Assembly (NCBI GenBank): GCA_021186555.1
Contig: JAJKFL010000012.1
Coordinates: 20,533,711-20,597,710, forward strand
Direction of reading: 5' to 3'
DNA from: Reticulitermes speratus
Taxonomy: Eukaryota; Arthropoda; Insecta; Blattodea; Rhinotermitidae
Length of the DNA: 64,000 bases
Shown here one piece after another: positions 57,901 through 64,000 of the stretch. Numbering within the stretch: the first letter of the stretch is position 1; each line of letters begins with the position of its first letter. A program made the translations under genes and the position numbers. Below the pieces are notes generated by a model. The model was not told the origin of the DNA. It made no database searches and saw nothing but the letters and a program-made list of their open reading frames with translations.

Positions 57901-60900
57901 GAGAGGAGGAAGGGATGAAAAGACTTTGCATGCACCACCATACAGTGCCTGAATAACCATGGCACACTTCTTTTCTTGCTGACTAAGATTAGCTTTATCT
58001 GTTGGGCCCAACTAAATAGGCTTCATCACTGTTTCCATTACCTAACTATGGAGATAGAGCCAGTCTGGTTAGAGTGCCATGGTGGTGATGATGATGATGA
58101 CAACAACAATGGTGATGGCAGGAACAATAAGAACAGTGATGACGACAATGATGATACACTATTGTCATTAAACCTCACACCCATAAAGGTGAATTATTAT
58201 GTTCAGTTTCAGAGTTGCAGTGTGAAGCAGGACAGAAAGCTGAAGGTGAATCTTCAGGTCTCTTTGGGTTTAGTCATCTCATGTCTGGAGTGTCATCCAT
58301 AACAAAACTGGTGGAGACAACAGGAAGCAAAGTGCTGACTGGTGGTCTGGATACACTGGAGACAATTGGCAAAAAGACAATGGAAGTGCTGCAGGAAGGT
58401 GACCCAGGCCTGAAGAAGAAGAGAGCATTATTTTCAGAAAAAACTGTCCTGTCTCAGGTATGTATGCTGGAGAATACTATCCAGCATATAAGTACTGTAC
58501 TATACTGTACTGTACAGCACAGAGATATTACACATGGAATAAACATCGGGTACCATAGCCAGGAGACTCCACCCTACAAAACTAGAAGTGATTTATAAGA
58601 CATGTTTGGAGGCAGACTTTTATATATATATATATATTATACTTTACATGTTATATTTTATGTATTAACATACTATATTTTAAGATCATACATAATTTAA
58701 ACTGTATCAAATTATTGGTACTATATAGTAACTACTGCTGTAAATTAATGTACATATTACCATTCATTGACGTACTGTACTCTGCGCACGTCTGTGAAAA
58801 GTGACTCCCTGATGATGGCTGTGTTGGTTAGCTGAAACATATAGGAGCAAAAATAATTATTGTGCAGTGGTTGTTAATAATAATAAAAACTTATATGTAA
58901 AACAACTACATGGAATATGTGTAATATTAAATACTATCCAGCATCTTTTAAGGCATTGTGTGCTGTCTGTGCATCCCCAGGCTTTGAACAGTTATTTTGT
59001 TGCAGTGAAGCTTGTTCCATTGAAAGGCATTCCAGCAGTTGTTAAGAGCAGGTTGTTATTTATTTATTTGTGGTTTATTGCTAAGGCTGTCAGTATCACA
59101 GAAATAGCATTGAATAGCAGGATGATAAACGAATAATGAATTGGAAGGGGTGAAGAAGGAAGCGATGATGGCCTGATTAGGGGTACCAGGATTTGCTTCA
59201 GCCCCTAGCCTAGTTTCTGTAATCATGATTTTTAATGTATAGATCTTTTTTTTTTTTTCACAAGTAAATTCACCATTAGACCTAATGCTATTATGTATTT
59301 CTACATGGATAGTCTTGGATTTGAAACAACTTTTTATGTTTATTAATATTATGAGGTAGATTTGTGGTGTCCCTGAATGTAGGACAATAGAAACTAAGCA
59401 TGTGTGGACATGTCTGCTGACACTGTGTCTCTGTTGTTGCCGGTAATAACATTGTGGCATGAATGGACACACAGCGTGCAGTCATTTGTTGTTATATGTG
59501 GACCTCAGGTGGTTTCAGTGTGGTTGTGAAATATGTTCAGTTCAGCAAAGAGTGTTCATTTGTTGTATTTTTGCAAAGTATATGTCATGGAAGAATGTTA
59601 TGAAAGAGGAAGATCTGCACAGTTTGTCCCACACAGCTTGATAGATGAGCAAAAAAGCACAGAGTCACAACTTGTGCAGACTACATCCAGAAATCTCAGA
59701 ACAGTTCATACATCCTGAATTGCATTTTTACTGAAAATGAGTCTTGGGATTTTCAGTATGATTTTGAAGTATGGAATGGAGGAAAAATCATCACGAAGGC
59801 CCAAAAACGAGTTGCTTGCAAAAATTGAGGATGACAACAATGTTGATCACTTTCTTTAATAAACATCGTGTGATACCCAGAAAATTTGTGCCTGAAGGAC
59901 AAACATGGAACAGTGAATTCTGACTACATGTGCTGGGAATGTTATTGAAGCACGTTTTACAAGGCGATCAGTTCTGTTTGCAGGACAATGATACTGGTCA
60001 TTGGGGCACCCACTTTGTTCACCTTACCTCATTCCAGCTGTCTTTTTTTCTGTTCCTTCAATGTGAAAACTGGTCTTTGAGGAAGACAATTTCAGGATGT
60101 TGAGTACATCAAGAAAAATGTGACTGCCTTTTTAATTCTTGGCCTTCAGATGCCTTCAATCACTGTTTTGTGCAACTTTCAAAAAATGTAAAAAGTGTAT
60201 TGCAACCAAGGAAATTATTGTGAAGGACCATAAAACAGTTTTCTTATTTCATATGTTTCAGTTCTTACAGACCGAAGTCTCGGAACTGTACTGTTTGACC
60301 TTGTGTAATGCTTGCGTGATGGCTGCCATGCTCAAAAACATGACAGAAATTCTTGCTATATCAATATGGTATATGCTTAATAAAGCGAAAGTAATTTTGT
60401 TGCATCTGGCTTGCAGGTCCTGAGAGAAGCTAAGGAGAAGACAGAGAGAGAGGCTCAGGAAATTGAGGATAAACAAGCTGCAAGAAAAGCACATTTTGAA
60501 ACGCTTTTTGATGATTATCAAGGTATTTTTGAACCAGAAGTTGTCAGTGAATTGTTTGACTGTTAAGGTTTTTGGGAGAACTTTGTGAGCATGCATTCCT
60601 TCCAGTGCTTTCATCTCCAGAGAAAGGCAAGAAGACAGATCAGGTTAGAAATGATGCTAATTACAGTGTAAGCAGTTGGTCGAGTCCCTGCACAAATATA
60701 TTCAAAAGGAATAGTGATGCCATGTGAGCCATTTCGGATGATATGGTAAAGAGAATAGTCCTATCACACCTACAAGGAATCAAACCCCAACTGGTATGTC
60801 CGTATTCTCTTACTTTTGTGACAGGTGTTGTGGTTCATATTTAGAATGATGGAAGGATTTAAATGTGGTATTTGGTTTTTGAGGTTTTAGATTCTCATGG

Positions 60901-63900
60901 CAGTGAATCTCAGAATTAGTCCTCTGAGATGTGCCACAGTGTAGTTTGGTAGATGTGTGGATGGCTACCCCAAACATGGAGGCAGCATGTTACTCCAAAG
61001 TTTGTATCTCTCAACCAAACCACATGGTATTGCATCCCAGAGGAGTGTAGTGTTGGTTTTTGCTGCTGTTGATACCTGATTTCTTGATATGTGACTGGAT
61101 ATGTTTAAACATGTAAGGGCTGGTACACCTGGAAGCACTGGAGATGTTATCAAAGCAGTGTGACATCAAGCTGCAGTCCATGCTCTTGACCAGCAGTGGG
61201 ACTGCTCTCAGCCAGCTGCAGCAGTCTTTGCAGGAAATGAAGGATCTGTGCCAGCTGCCTGATGATGAAGACACTGAGGAGGATGAGAGTGATGGTGTGG
61301 AGTGGAGAGAGAAGCTGGATGGTGTCACGAAGGGGCTTGGGGTCACTTTTGCTACTGACAAGCTGAATAAAGTAAAATCCTTATGTGATGTCTTTGGCTG
61401 TTTTTGTACACAACTTGGGATCCAATTGAATCTGATTTTTATGCATATAGGGAACAGTCTTATACATAAAGGCCAGTTAGTACTTGCATTCACATATTAA
61501 ATTGTTGTTAGTGTCTGATATTTAGTGTTAATAGTTGTCAATATAGTCTTCTCGGGCGCACAGCCGCGTCAATTCGTTTGAATACAACGTTTCGGTGACT
61601 AGCTCCGTCCCCATCCTCAGGCAAAACTGATTTAACATACAACTCGTCTGTCCCGTGTTTTTCTACCTGCTGCGGCAGGGAGAATCAGACCGGATTTGTA
61701 GTGCCCACAAACAGTTAAGTTGGTGGGCGGGCTGTTGACTGTTGTGCTCCCACGCCTCGCTGCGAGGTCCTTATCTGACGTATTGCAGGCTGCCAGGCTC
61801 TGCTGAGTATGAAACCGCCATCCTTGTTGATGTTGTCCGGATGTAATTTTATTTCAATGGCTTCTTTTATTATGCGGTCCATGTATCCTTTTGTCCTGGC
61901 TAGTCTGCAGGTGTTATTTAATTCTATCTTGTGGCCTGTTTCCAGGGCATGTTGAGCAACTGCTGATTTTTCTGGTTGCCCCAGTCTAAGGTGCCGTATG
62001 TGCTCTTTTCGCCTCGTCTCGATCGTTCTTTTTGTCTGGCCAATATACGTCTTTCCGCATTCACATGGGATGCCGTATACGCCGGGTATTTTTAAACCAG
62101 GGTCAACCTTCACTGGTCTGAGCATGTGGCAGGTTTTCTTTGCTGGGACGTGTATGGTTCTGATGTCGTACTTGGATAGAAGCCTGCTGATTTTATTGGA
62201 AGTGGGTTGTTGGTATGGCAGAAGTGCTGTAGCAGTTGGTTTTTCGTTGTTTTCTTTTTGTTTCCTTTTTGAGTTAAGGGCGTGACTGATATCCCGATCG
62301 CTGTAACCATTTTTACTGAAGGTCTTTTTTAAATGCTGTAGCTCTTCTCCTATGCTTTCCGTATCGCAGATCATCTTTGCCCGGTGTACCAGAGTTCGCA
62401 AAACCCCATTTTTCTGTGCCGGATGGTGTGCTGATTCCGCATGTAGATAGAGATCTGTGTGTGTAGGTTTTCTGTATACTGAGTGTCCTAGTGAACCATC
62501 CGGTTTCTTCTTTACAAGGACATCGAGAAATGCCAGTCTGTTGTCTATCCCTGTCTCCATGGTGAACTTGATGTTTGAGTGTAAACTGTTCAGATGTTGA
62601 AAGAAGATCTGCAGTTCTTCCTCTCCATGGGGCCAGATTACAAAAGTGTCATCTATGTATCTGTACCATATGGAAGGTTTCTTTTTTGCCGTGTTCAGAG
62701 CCTGTTGTTCAAAGAACTCCATGTATATATTGGCCATTACAGGTGCTAGTGGCGAGCCCATTGCTAGTCCATCTGTCTGCTCGTAGGTAGTACCATCATA
62801 CACAAAATATGTGGTAGAGAGGGTGTATCTGATGAGATCGGCGAGTTTGTCATCCAGATGTTGTGAGAGAATTTGGATGGTTTCATCCAGCGGTACTTTA
62901 GTGAATAGCGATATGACATCGAAACTTACTAGAATGTCTGTTTCGCGTACTTGTATGTCTTTTAGCTTCTGAACAAACATCCCAGAGTTTGTGATATGAT
63001 GTTCTGATTGTCCCACCAGAGGTTTCAATTGTTTTGCCAGATATTTTGCCAGGTCATATGTCGGTGATCCTATGCAGTTAACTATCGGTCTCAGTGGTGT
63101 TCCTTCTTTGTGGATTTTTGGTAAACCGTAAATCCGCGGCAGGTAGAAAAACACGGGACAGACGAGTTGTATGTTAAATCAGTTTTGCCTGAGGATGGGG
63201 ACGGAGCTAGTCCCCGAAACGTTGTATTCAAACGAAGTGACGCGGCTGTGCGCCCGAGAAGACTATATTGAATCTTGTCGCCGCGAAAGTTTTAAAACTT
63301 ATATTAATAGTTGTCCTTGACATGTCATTGATAACATGATTATTCTCACATTGTTTGTAATTATAAAGGCCCTTGTGTGACATTCATGTAAGGAAGGAAT
63401 GAAAAGAGGAATGAGAGGACAGACAAATAAAAGGGATGGGACAGGGCTATGGGAGAAAGAGGGAAGGAGGTAAAGGAATGAAGAGGATAAAGGAAAGGAG
63501 CAGGTGGTGAGAGATGAAGATACAAAGAATTGATTTTCTTCCAAGGGACTAAGATTTGCTAAGATGTCATAGCCAAATGACAGGGTATCCAGAGATTTGT
63601 AGCAAGTGTGTATTATTGCTGTTGCTCATGTAAGTTGCCATTTAAAACATGATAATATAAATAGACTGTATTCAGTCTGTATATAATAATGTACAAAACT
63701 ACTTTCAGTTGAATTTTCAGGATGCATTATACTAGCATATCAGTGTCACTTTATAGGTAAGAACACAAATACAGATAAAAGCTGTTGATAGGCACATACA
63801 GCAGACCAGTATCAGAGATGTGACTTAACCTGGAGAGAAGGGCAGTTTTATAAAAATAAATTGCCGACCTAAAATATTTGTTGTTAACTTGCTTGGTGTA

Positions 63901-64000
63901 ACATGTATTGACATTTTATGTTACCATGCTGTTTTCACTTAGACATGGGACATGGCACATCGTTGGCTTGAAGAGTGTTGTACCAACCAGAAGTCCTCCA
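48292..64000 (+). CDS. FAM114A: FAM114A (NOXP20) homologue, partial at window end
   Basis: Seven coding exons are read: 48292-48981, 50071-50178, 53971-54091, 58207-58457, 60417-60522, 61118-61371 and 63943 to beyond 64000. All phases agree. Family landmarks in order: acidic N-terminus (SDSEDFESADEDLE), SWGRWGSWG followed by a Ser/Thr-rich helix, KSVLTGGLD-like KVLTGGLDTLETIGKKTMEVL, LREAKEK, ARKAHFETLFDDYQGL, LEALEMLSKQ, TPDKLNK-like ATDKLNK, and an AHRWLEE-type helix. These align closely with human FAM114A1/2. FAM114A proteins are poorly understood; vertebrate and fly members have been linked to Rab2 and the Golgi, and NOXP20 to neural development. The introns (0.6-4.1 kb) are crowded with transposons. 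The C-terminus lies outside the window. Confidence 0.93.
48982..50070. other. FAM114A intron 1
   Basis: 1.1-kb intron with a LINE RT fragment on the minus strand. Confidence 0.8.
49600..49900 (-). mobile_element. LINE reverse-transcriptase fragment
   Basis: The minus strand reads SAYSASFLSVMSHGLIFWGN and SVDSKNVFTIQ, the post-palm MS-GLIFWGNS segment of jockey-like LINEs. Frame changes occur on both sides. Confidence 0.78.
50071..50178 (+). CDS. FAM114A: FAM114A coding exon 2
   Basis: 36 codons between tccccaacag and gtactg, phase 0 to 0, encoding SSWGRWGSWGVTSLLSTAT and ESVSTLTTHVSQ. The SWG-WGSWG block is the best signature of the FAM114A family. Confidence 0.95.
50179..51445. other. FAM114A intron 2, first part
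   Basis: No gene. A pogo-like terminus (acagcaaaacctcggtaagac) at 50427 has no visible partner. Confidence 0.5.
51446..53194 (-). mobile_element. Tigger-type DNA transposon, degenerate
   Basis: The ends are inverted repeats (cagtaaaacctcgatgcatcg; right end cgatgcaacaaggttccactg), with TA at both sides (51444-51445, 53195-53196). The minus strand encodes transposase pieces: TALLCVNSDESDKQVPIVIG, then VDNCAAHP, VIQYPANCTSVLQPLDLGVI and TIENCFRKAGY, the DDE domain and following helix of Tigger proteins. Frameshifts break it, the N-terminal DNA-binding domain was not found, and a LINE fragment sits inside at about 51640-51985. Confidence 0.88.
51640..51985 (-). mobile_element. LINE 3' fragment nested in Tigger
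   Basis: The minus-strand frame ends with DLYCGCGEVQDMEHLLSC and a stop, a zinc-knuckle-like C-terminus (C-x-C, H, C) typical of some insect LINE RTs. The 3' end terminates in aagtaaagtaaggtaagg. No clear target duplication. Confidence 0.65.
53197..53970. other. FAM114A intron 2, last part
   Basis: No repeat or gene recognised. A short frame at 53329-53526 has two C-x2-C-like pairs but no recognisable domain. Confidence 0.5.
53971..54091 (+). CDS. FAM114A: FAM114A coding exon 3
   Basis: 121 nt, phase 0 in and phase 1 out, from ttgtcttcag to gtgagt. It encodes GLSTVLETGIGAPDPEELA and a Glu/Lys-rich helix, aligning with the linker after the SWG block. Confidence 0.92.
54092..54278. other. FAM114A intron 3, first part
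   Basis: No element recognised before the pogo-like terminus at 54279. Confidence 0.5.
54574..54616 (-). ncRNA. Hammerhead ribozyme candidate
   Basis: Minus strand: CCCC, CTGATGA, stem II TGGCAG-AATA-ACTGCC, GAAA, TGCGTA, TT, GGGG. Stem I CCCC/GGGG is perfect. Mirror of 55671-55713. Confidence 0.82.
55671..55713 (+). ncRNA. Hammerhead ribozyme candidate
   Basis: Plus strand: CCCC 55671-55674, CTGATGA 55675-55681, stem II TGGCAG/ACTGCC-type, GAAA 55698-55701, short stem III TGCGTA, TT, GGGG 55710-55713. Predicted cut after the AUU triplet. Confidence 0.82.
56930..58206. other. FAM114A intron 3, last part
   Basis: No element recognised. A gat/gac-rich stretch at 58085-58160 is low complexity. 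Confidence 0.5.
58207..58457 (+). CDS. FAM114A: FAM114A coding exon 4
   Basis: 251 nt, phase 1 in and phase 0 out, ending at gtatgt. It encodes GLFGFSHLMSGVSSITKLV, TTGSKVLTGGLDTLETIGK and KTMEVLQEGDPGLKKKRAL, the most conserved FAM114A block. Two acceptors 6 nt apart (ag at 58205-58206 and 58211-58212) keep the same frame, so the start could be 58213. Confidence 0.93.
58805..58847 (+). ncRNA. Hammerhead-like motif, solo
   Basis: CTCC, CTGATGA, stem II TGGCT...AGCT, GAAA, CATATA, GGAG. Stem I CTCC/GGAG is perfect, but stem III appears two bases short of the CATATGTA form seen in other copies, so activity is doubtful. Confidence 0.6.
59530..60245 (+). pseudogene. Mariner transposase relic (SETMAR-type)
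   Basis: Mixed frames give an NCIFTENESWDFQYD-like stretch (the first catalytic Asp region is ITGDESW in active proteins, here Glu-Asn-Glu), PKNELLAKIEDD, and later a GRQFQDVEYIKKNVTAFL-like C-terminal segment. The order matches mariner transposases throughout. Many stops and shifts are present, so it is non-functional. Confidence 0.75.
60417..60522 (+). CDS. FAM114A: FAM114A coding exon 5
   Basis: 106 nt, phase 0 in and phase 1 out, between tggcttgcag and gtattt. It encodes VLREAKEKTEREAQEIED and RKAHFETLFDDYQ, matching the MLREAKEKE...FDEYQ segment of human FAM114A1. Confidence 0.95.
60523..61117. other. FAM114A intron 5
   Basis: 0.6-kb intron with an interspersed repeat fragment at 60960-61060. 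Confidence 0.75.
60960..61060 (-). repeat. Interspersed repeat fragment
   Basis: The minus strand reads TNTTLLWDAIPCGLVERYK and LWSNMLPPCLG, the same recurring insect-repeat phrase as 10905-11010 (WEVIPCSLMD). Confidence 0.55.
61118..61371 (+). CDS. FAM114A: FAM114A coding exon 6
   Basis: 254 nt, phase 1 in and phase 0 out. It encodes GLVHLEALEMLSKQCDIKL, a Leu/Gln-rich helix, an acidic run DDEDTEEDESD and VTFATDKLNK. It aligns with YQGLSHLEALEILS and ATPDKLNKA of human FAM114A. Donor gtaaaa. Confidence 0.93.
61372..61539. other. FAM114A intron 6, first part
   Basis: Short unremarkable stretch before the Penelope-like insertion. Its last 12 bases are the target duplication. Confidence 0.7.
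61590..61620 (-). ncRNA. Hammerhead-like core, left arm
   Basis: Minus strand: CTGAGGA, stem II TGGGGAC-loop-GTCACC with one mismatch, GAAA. Less regular than its mirror at 63189-63219. Confidence 0.6.
61715..63154 (-). CDS. Penelope-like reverse transcriptase with GIY-YIG endonuclease
   Basis: 479-codon uninterrupted frame. RT motifs in order: YGLPKIHKEGTPLRPIV (residues about 9-25), DILVSFDVISLFTKVPLDE (about 73-91), GLAMGSPLAPVMANIYMEF (about 129-147), and the catalytic YIDDTFVIWPHG (about 165-176), then NRLAFLDVLVKKKPDG. The C-terminal GIY-YIG nuclease has GVYGIPCECGKTYIGQTKRT, R-x3-H and a following E-rich helix (about 356-420). Full-length Penelope proteins are longer: the N-terminus is missing and the first residues come from the repeat arm. 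It would copy element RNA and nick target DNA in the nucleus. No other gene depends on it. Confidence 0.92.
   Translation of the reverse strand: MFFYLPRIYGLPKIHKEGTPLRPIVNCIGSPTYDLAKYLAKQLKPLVGQSEHHITNSGMFVQKLKDIQVRETDILVSFDVISLFTKVPLDETIQILSQHLDDKLADLIRYTLSTTYFVYDGTTYEQTDGLAMGSPLAPVMANIYMEFFEQQALNTAKKKPSIWYRYIDDTFVIWPHGEEELQIFFQHLNSLHSNIKFTMETGIDNRLAFLDVLVKKKPDGSLGHSVYRKPTHTDLYLHAESAHHPAQKNGVLRTLVHRAKMICDTESIGEELQHLKKTFSKNGYSDRDISHALNSKRKQKENNEKPTATALLPYQQPTSNKISRLLSKYDIRTIHVPAKKTCHMLRPVKVDPGLKIPGVYGIPCECGKTYIGQTKRTIETRRKEHIRHLRLGQPEKSAVAQHALETGHKIELNNTCRLARTKGYMDRIIKEAIEIKLHPDNINKDGGFILSRAWQPAIRQIRTSQRGVGAQQSTARPPT
63189..63219 (+). ncRNA. Hammerhead-like core, right arm
   Basis: CTGAGGA 63189-63195, perfect 6-bp stem II GGGGAC/GTCCCC with loop GGAGCTA, GAAA 63216-63219, then CGTT. 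Stems I and III could not be closed convincingly by eye. Confidence 0.65.
63316..63942. other. FAM114A intron 6, last part
   Basis: A purine-rich stretch (63390-63520) of ggaa words and nothing else recognisable. Confidence 0.6.
63943..64000 (+). CDS. FAM114A: FAM114A coding exon 7, cut by window end
   Basis: After acceptor gttttcacttag, phase 0 gives TWDMAHRWLEECCTNQKSS. It corresponds to the A-K-AHDWVEE helix that follows DKLNK in vertebrate FAM114A. The exon continues beyond the window. Confidence 0.85.

Larger units (their letters stand above)
58458..60416. other. FAM114A intron 4
   Basis: 2.0-kb intron with a ta microsatellite (about 58621-58637), a hammerhead candidate and a mariner relic. 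58850-59520 shows an AATA-rich reverse tail near 59053 but no clear element. Confidence 0.7.
61540..63303 (-). mobile_element. Penelope-like element with intact RT-GIY-YIG frame, 1764 bp
   Basis: A perfect 12-bp duplication, ttaatagttgtc, lies at 61528-61539 and 63304-63315. The ends are about 125-bp inverted copies (61541-61665 and 63143-63267; for example cttctcgggcgcacagccgcg), each with a hammerhead-like core. Between them lies one open frame on the minus strand. The right side extends past the palindrome by about 35 bp. The element is 5'-truncated: the right arm runs directly into the RT fingers region. Divergence between arms is small, so insertion is recent. Confidence 0.93.

Overview
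The window looks like a piece of a large, repeat-rich insect nuclear genome. It has AT-rich DNA, long introns with GT-AG borders, two conserved animal genes split into widely spaced exons, and a dense, nested population of retroelements and DNA transposons. The LINE, tRNA-SINE and Penelope-like families resemble ones common in hemimetabolous insects. I suspect a cockroach or termite, but that placement is an inference from memory of repeat families and was not tested. No bacterial-type operon, CRISPR array, rRNA gene or intact tRNA gene was seen.

Layout. Positions 1-15352 hold no recognisable host gene. They carry a hAT MITE, palindromic Penelope-like insertions, a LINE tail with a 95-bp tandem array, tRNA-SINEs and a decayed mariner-type transposase. 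Positions 15353-32550 (+) hold the SPT2/SPTY2D1 histone-chaperone gene, seven coding exons from a conserved start to the stop, with one apparent 1-nt frameshift near the end of the large exon. A divergent single-exon SINA/SIAH-type RING E3 gene with an in-frame TGA lies on the minus strand at 37518-38375. Positions 48292 to beyond 64000 (+) hold a FAM114A (NOXP20) homologue, with seven coding exons visible and the 3' end outside the window. The three host loci look functionally unrelated, and nothing suggests co-regulation.

Mobile DNA. The most striking theme is a set of Penelope-like (PLE) insertions, most of them built as head-to-head palindromes and flanked by 10-15 bp target duplications. 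Several arms carry a hammerhead-ribozyme core (CUGANGA, stem II, GAAA), and in the best copies stem I, a tiny stem III and a UH cleavage site are also readable. One copy in the last visible FAM114A intron keeps a long intact RT plus GIY-YIG reading frame (61715-63154, minus). Other copies are only 120-600 bp long. They sit inside LINEs, a pogo-like element and introns, so an insertion order can be read: tandem array, then LINE, then PLE at 29-31 kb; LINE, then PLE at 40-41 kb; pogo-like element, then PLE at 54-57 kb. Three tRNA-derived SINE families, Tigger/pogo elements with TA target sites, a mariner fold-back element and several minisatellites make up most of the remaining recognisable sequence.
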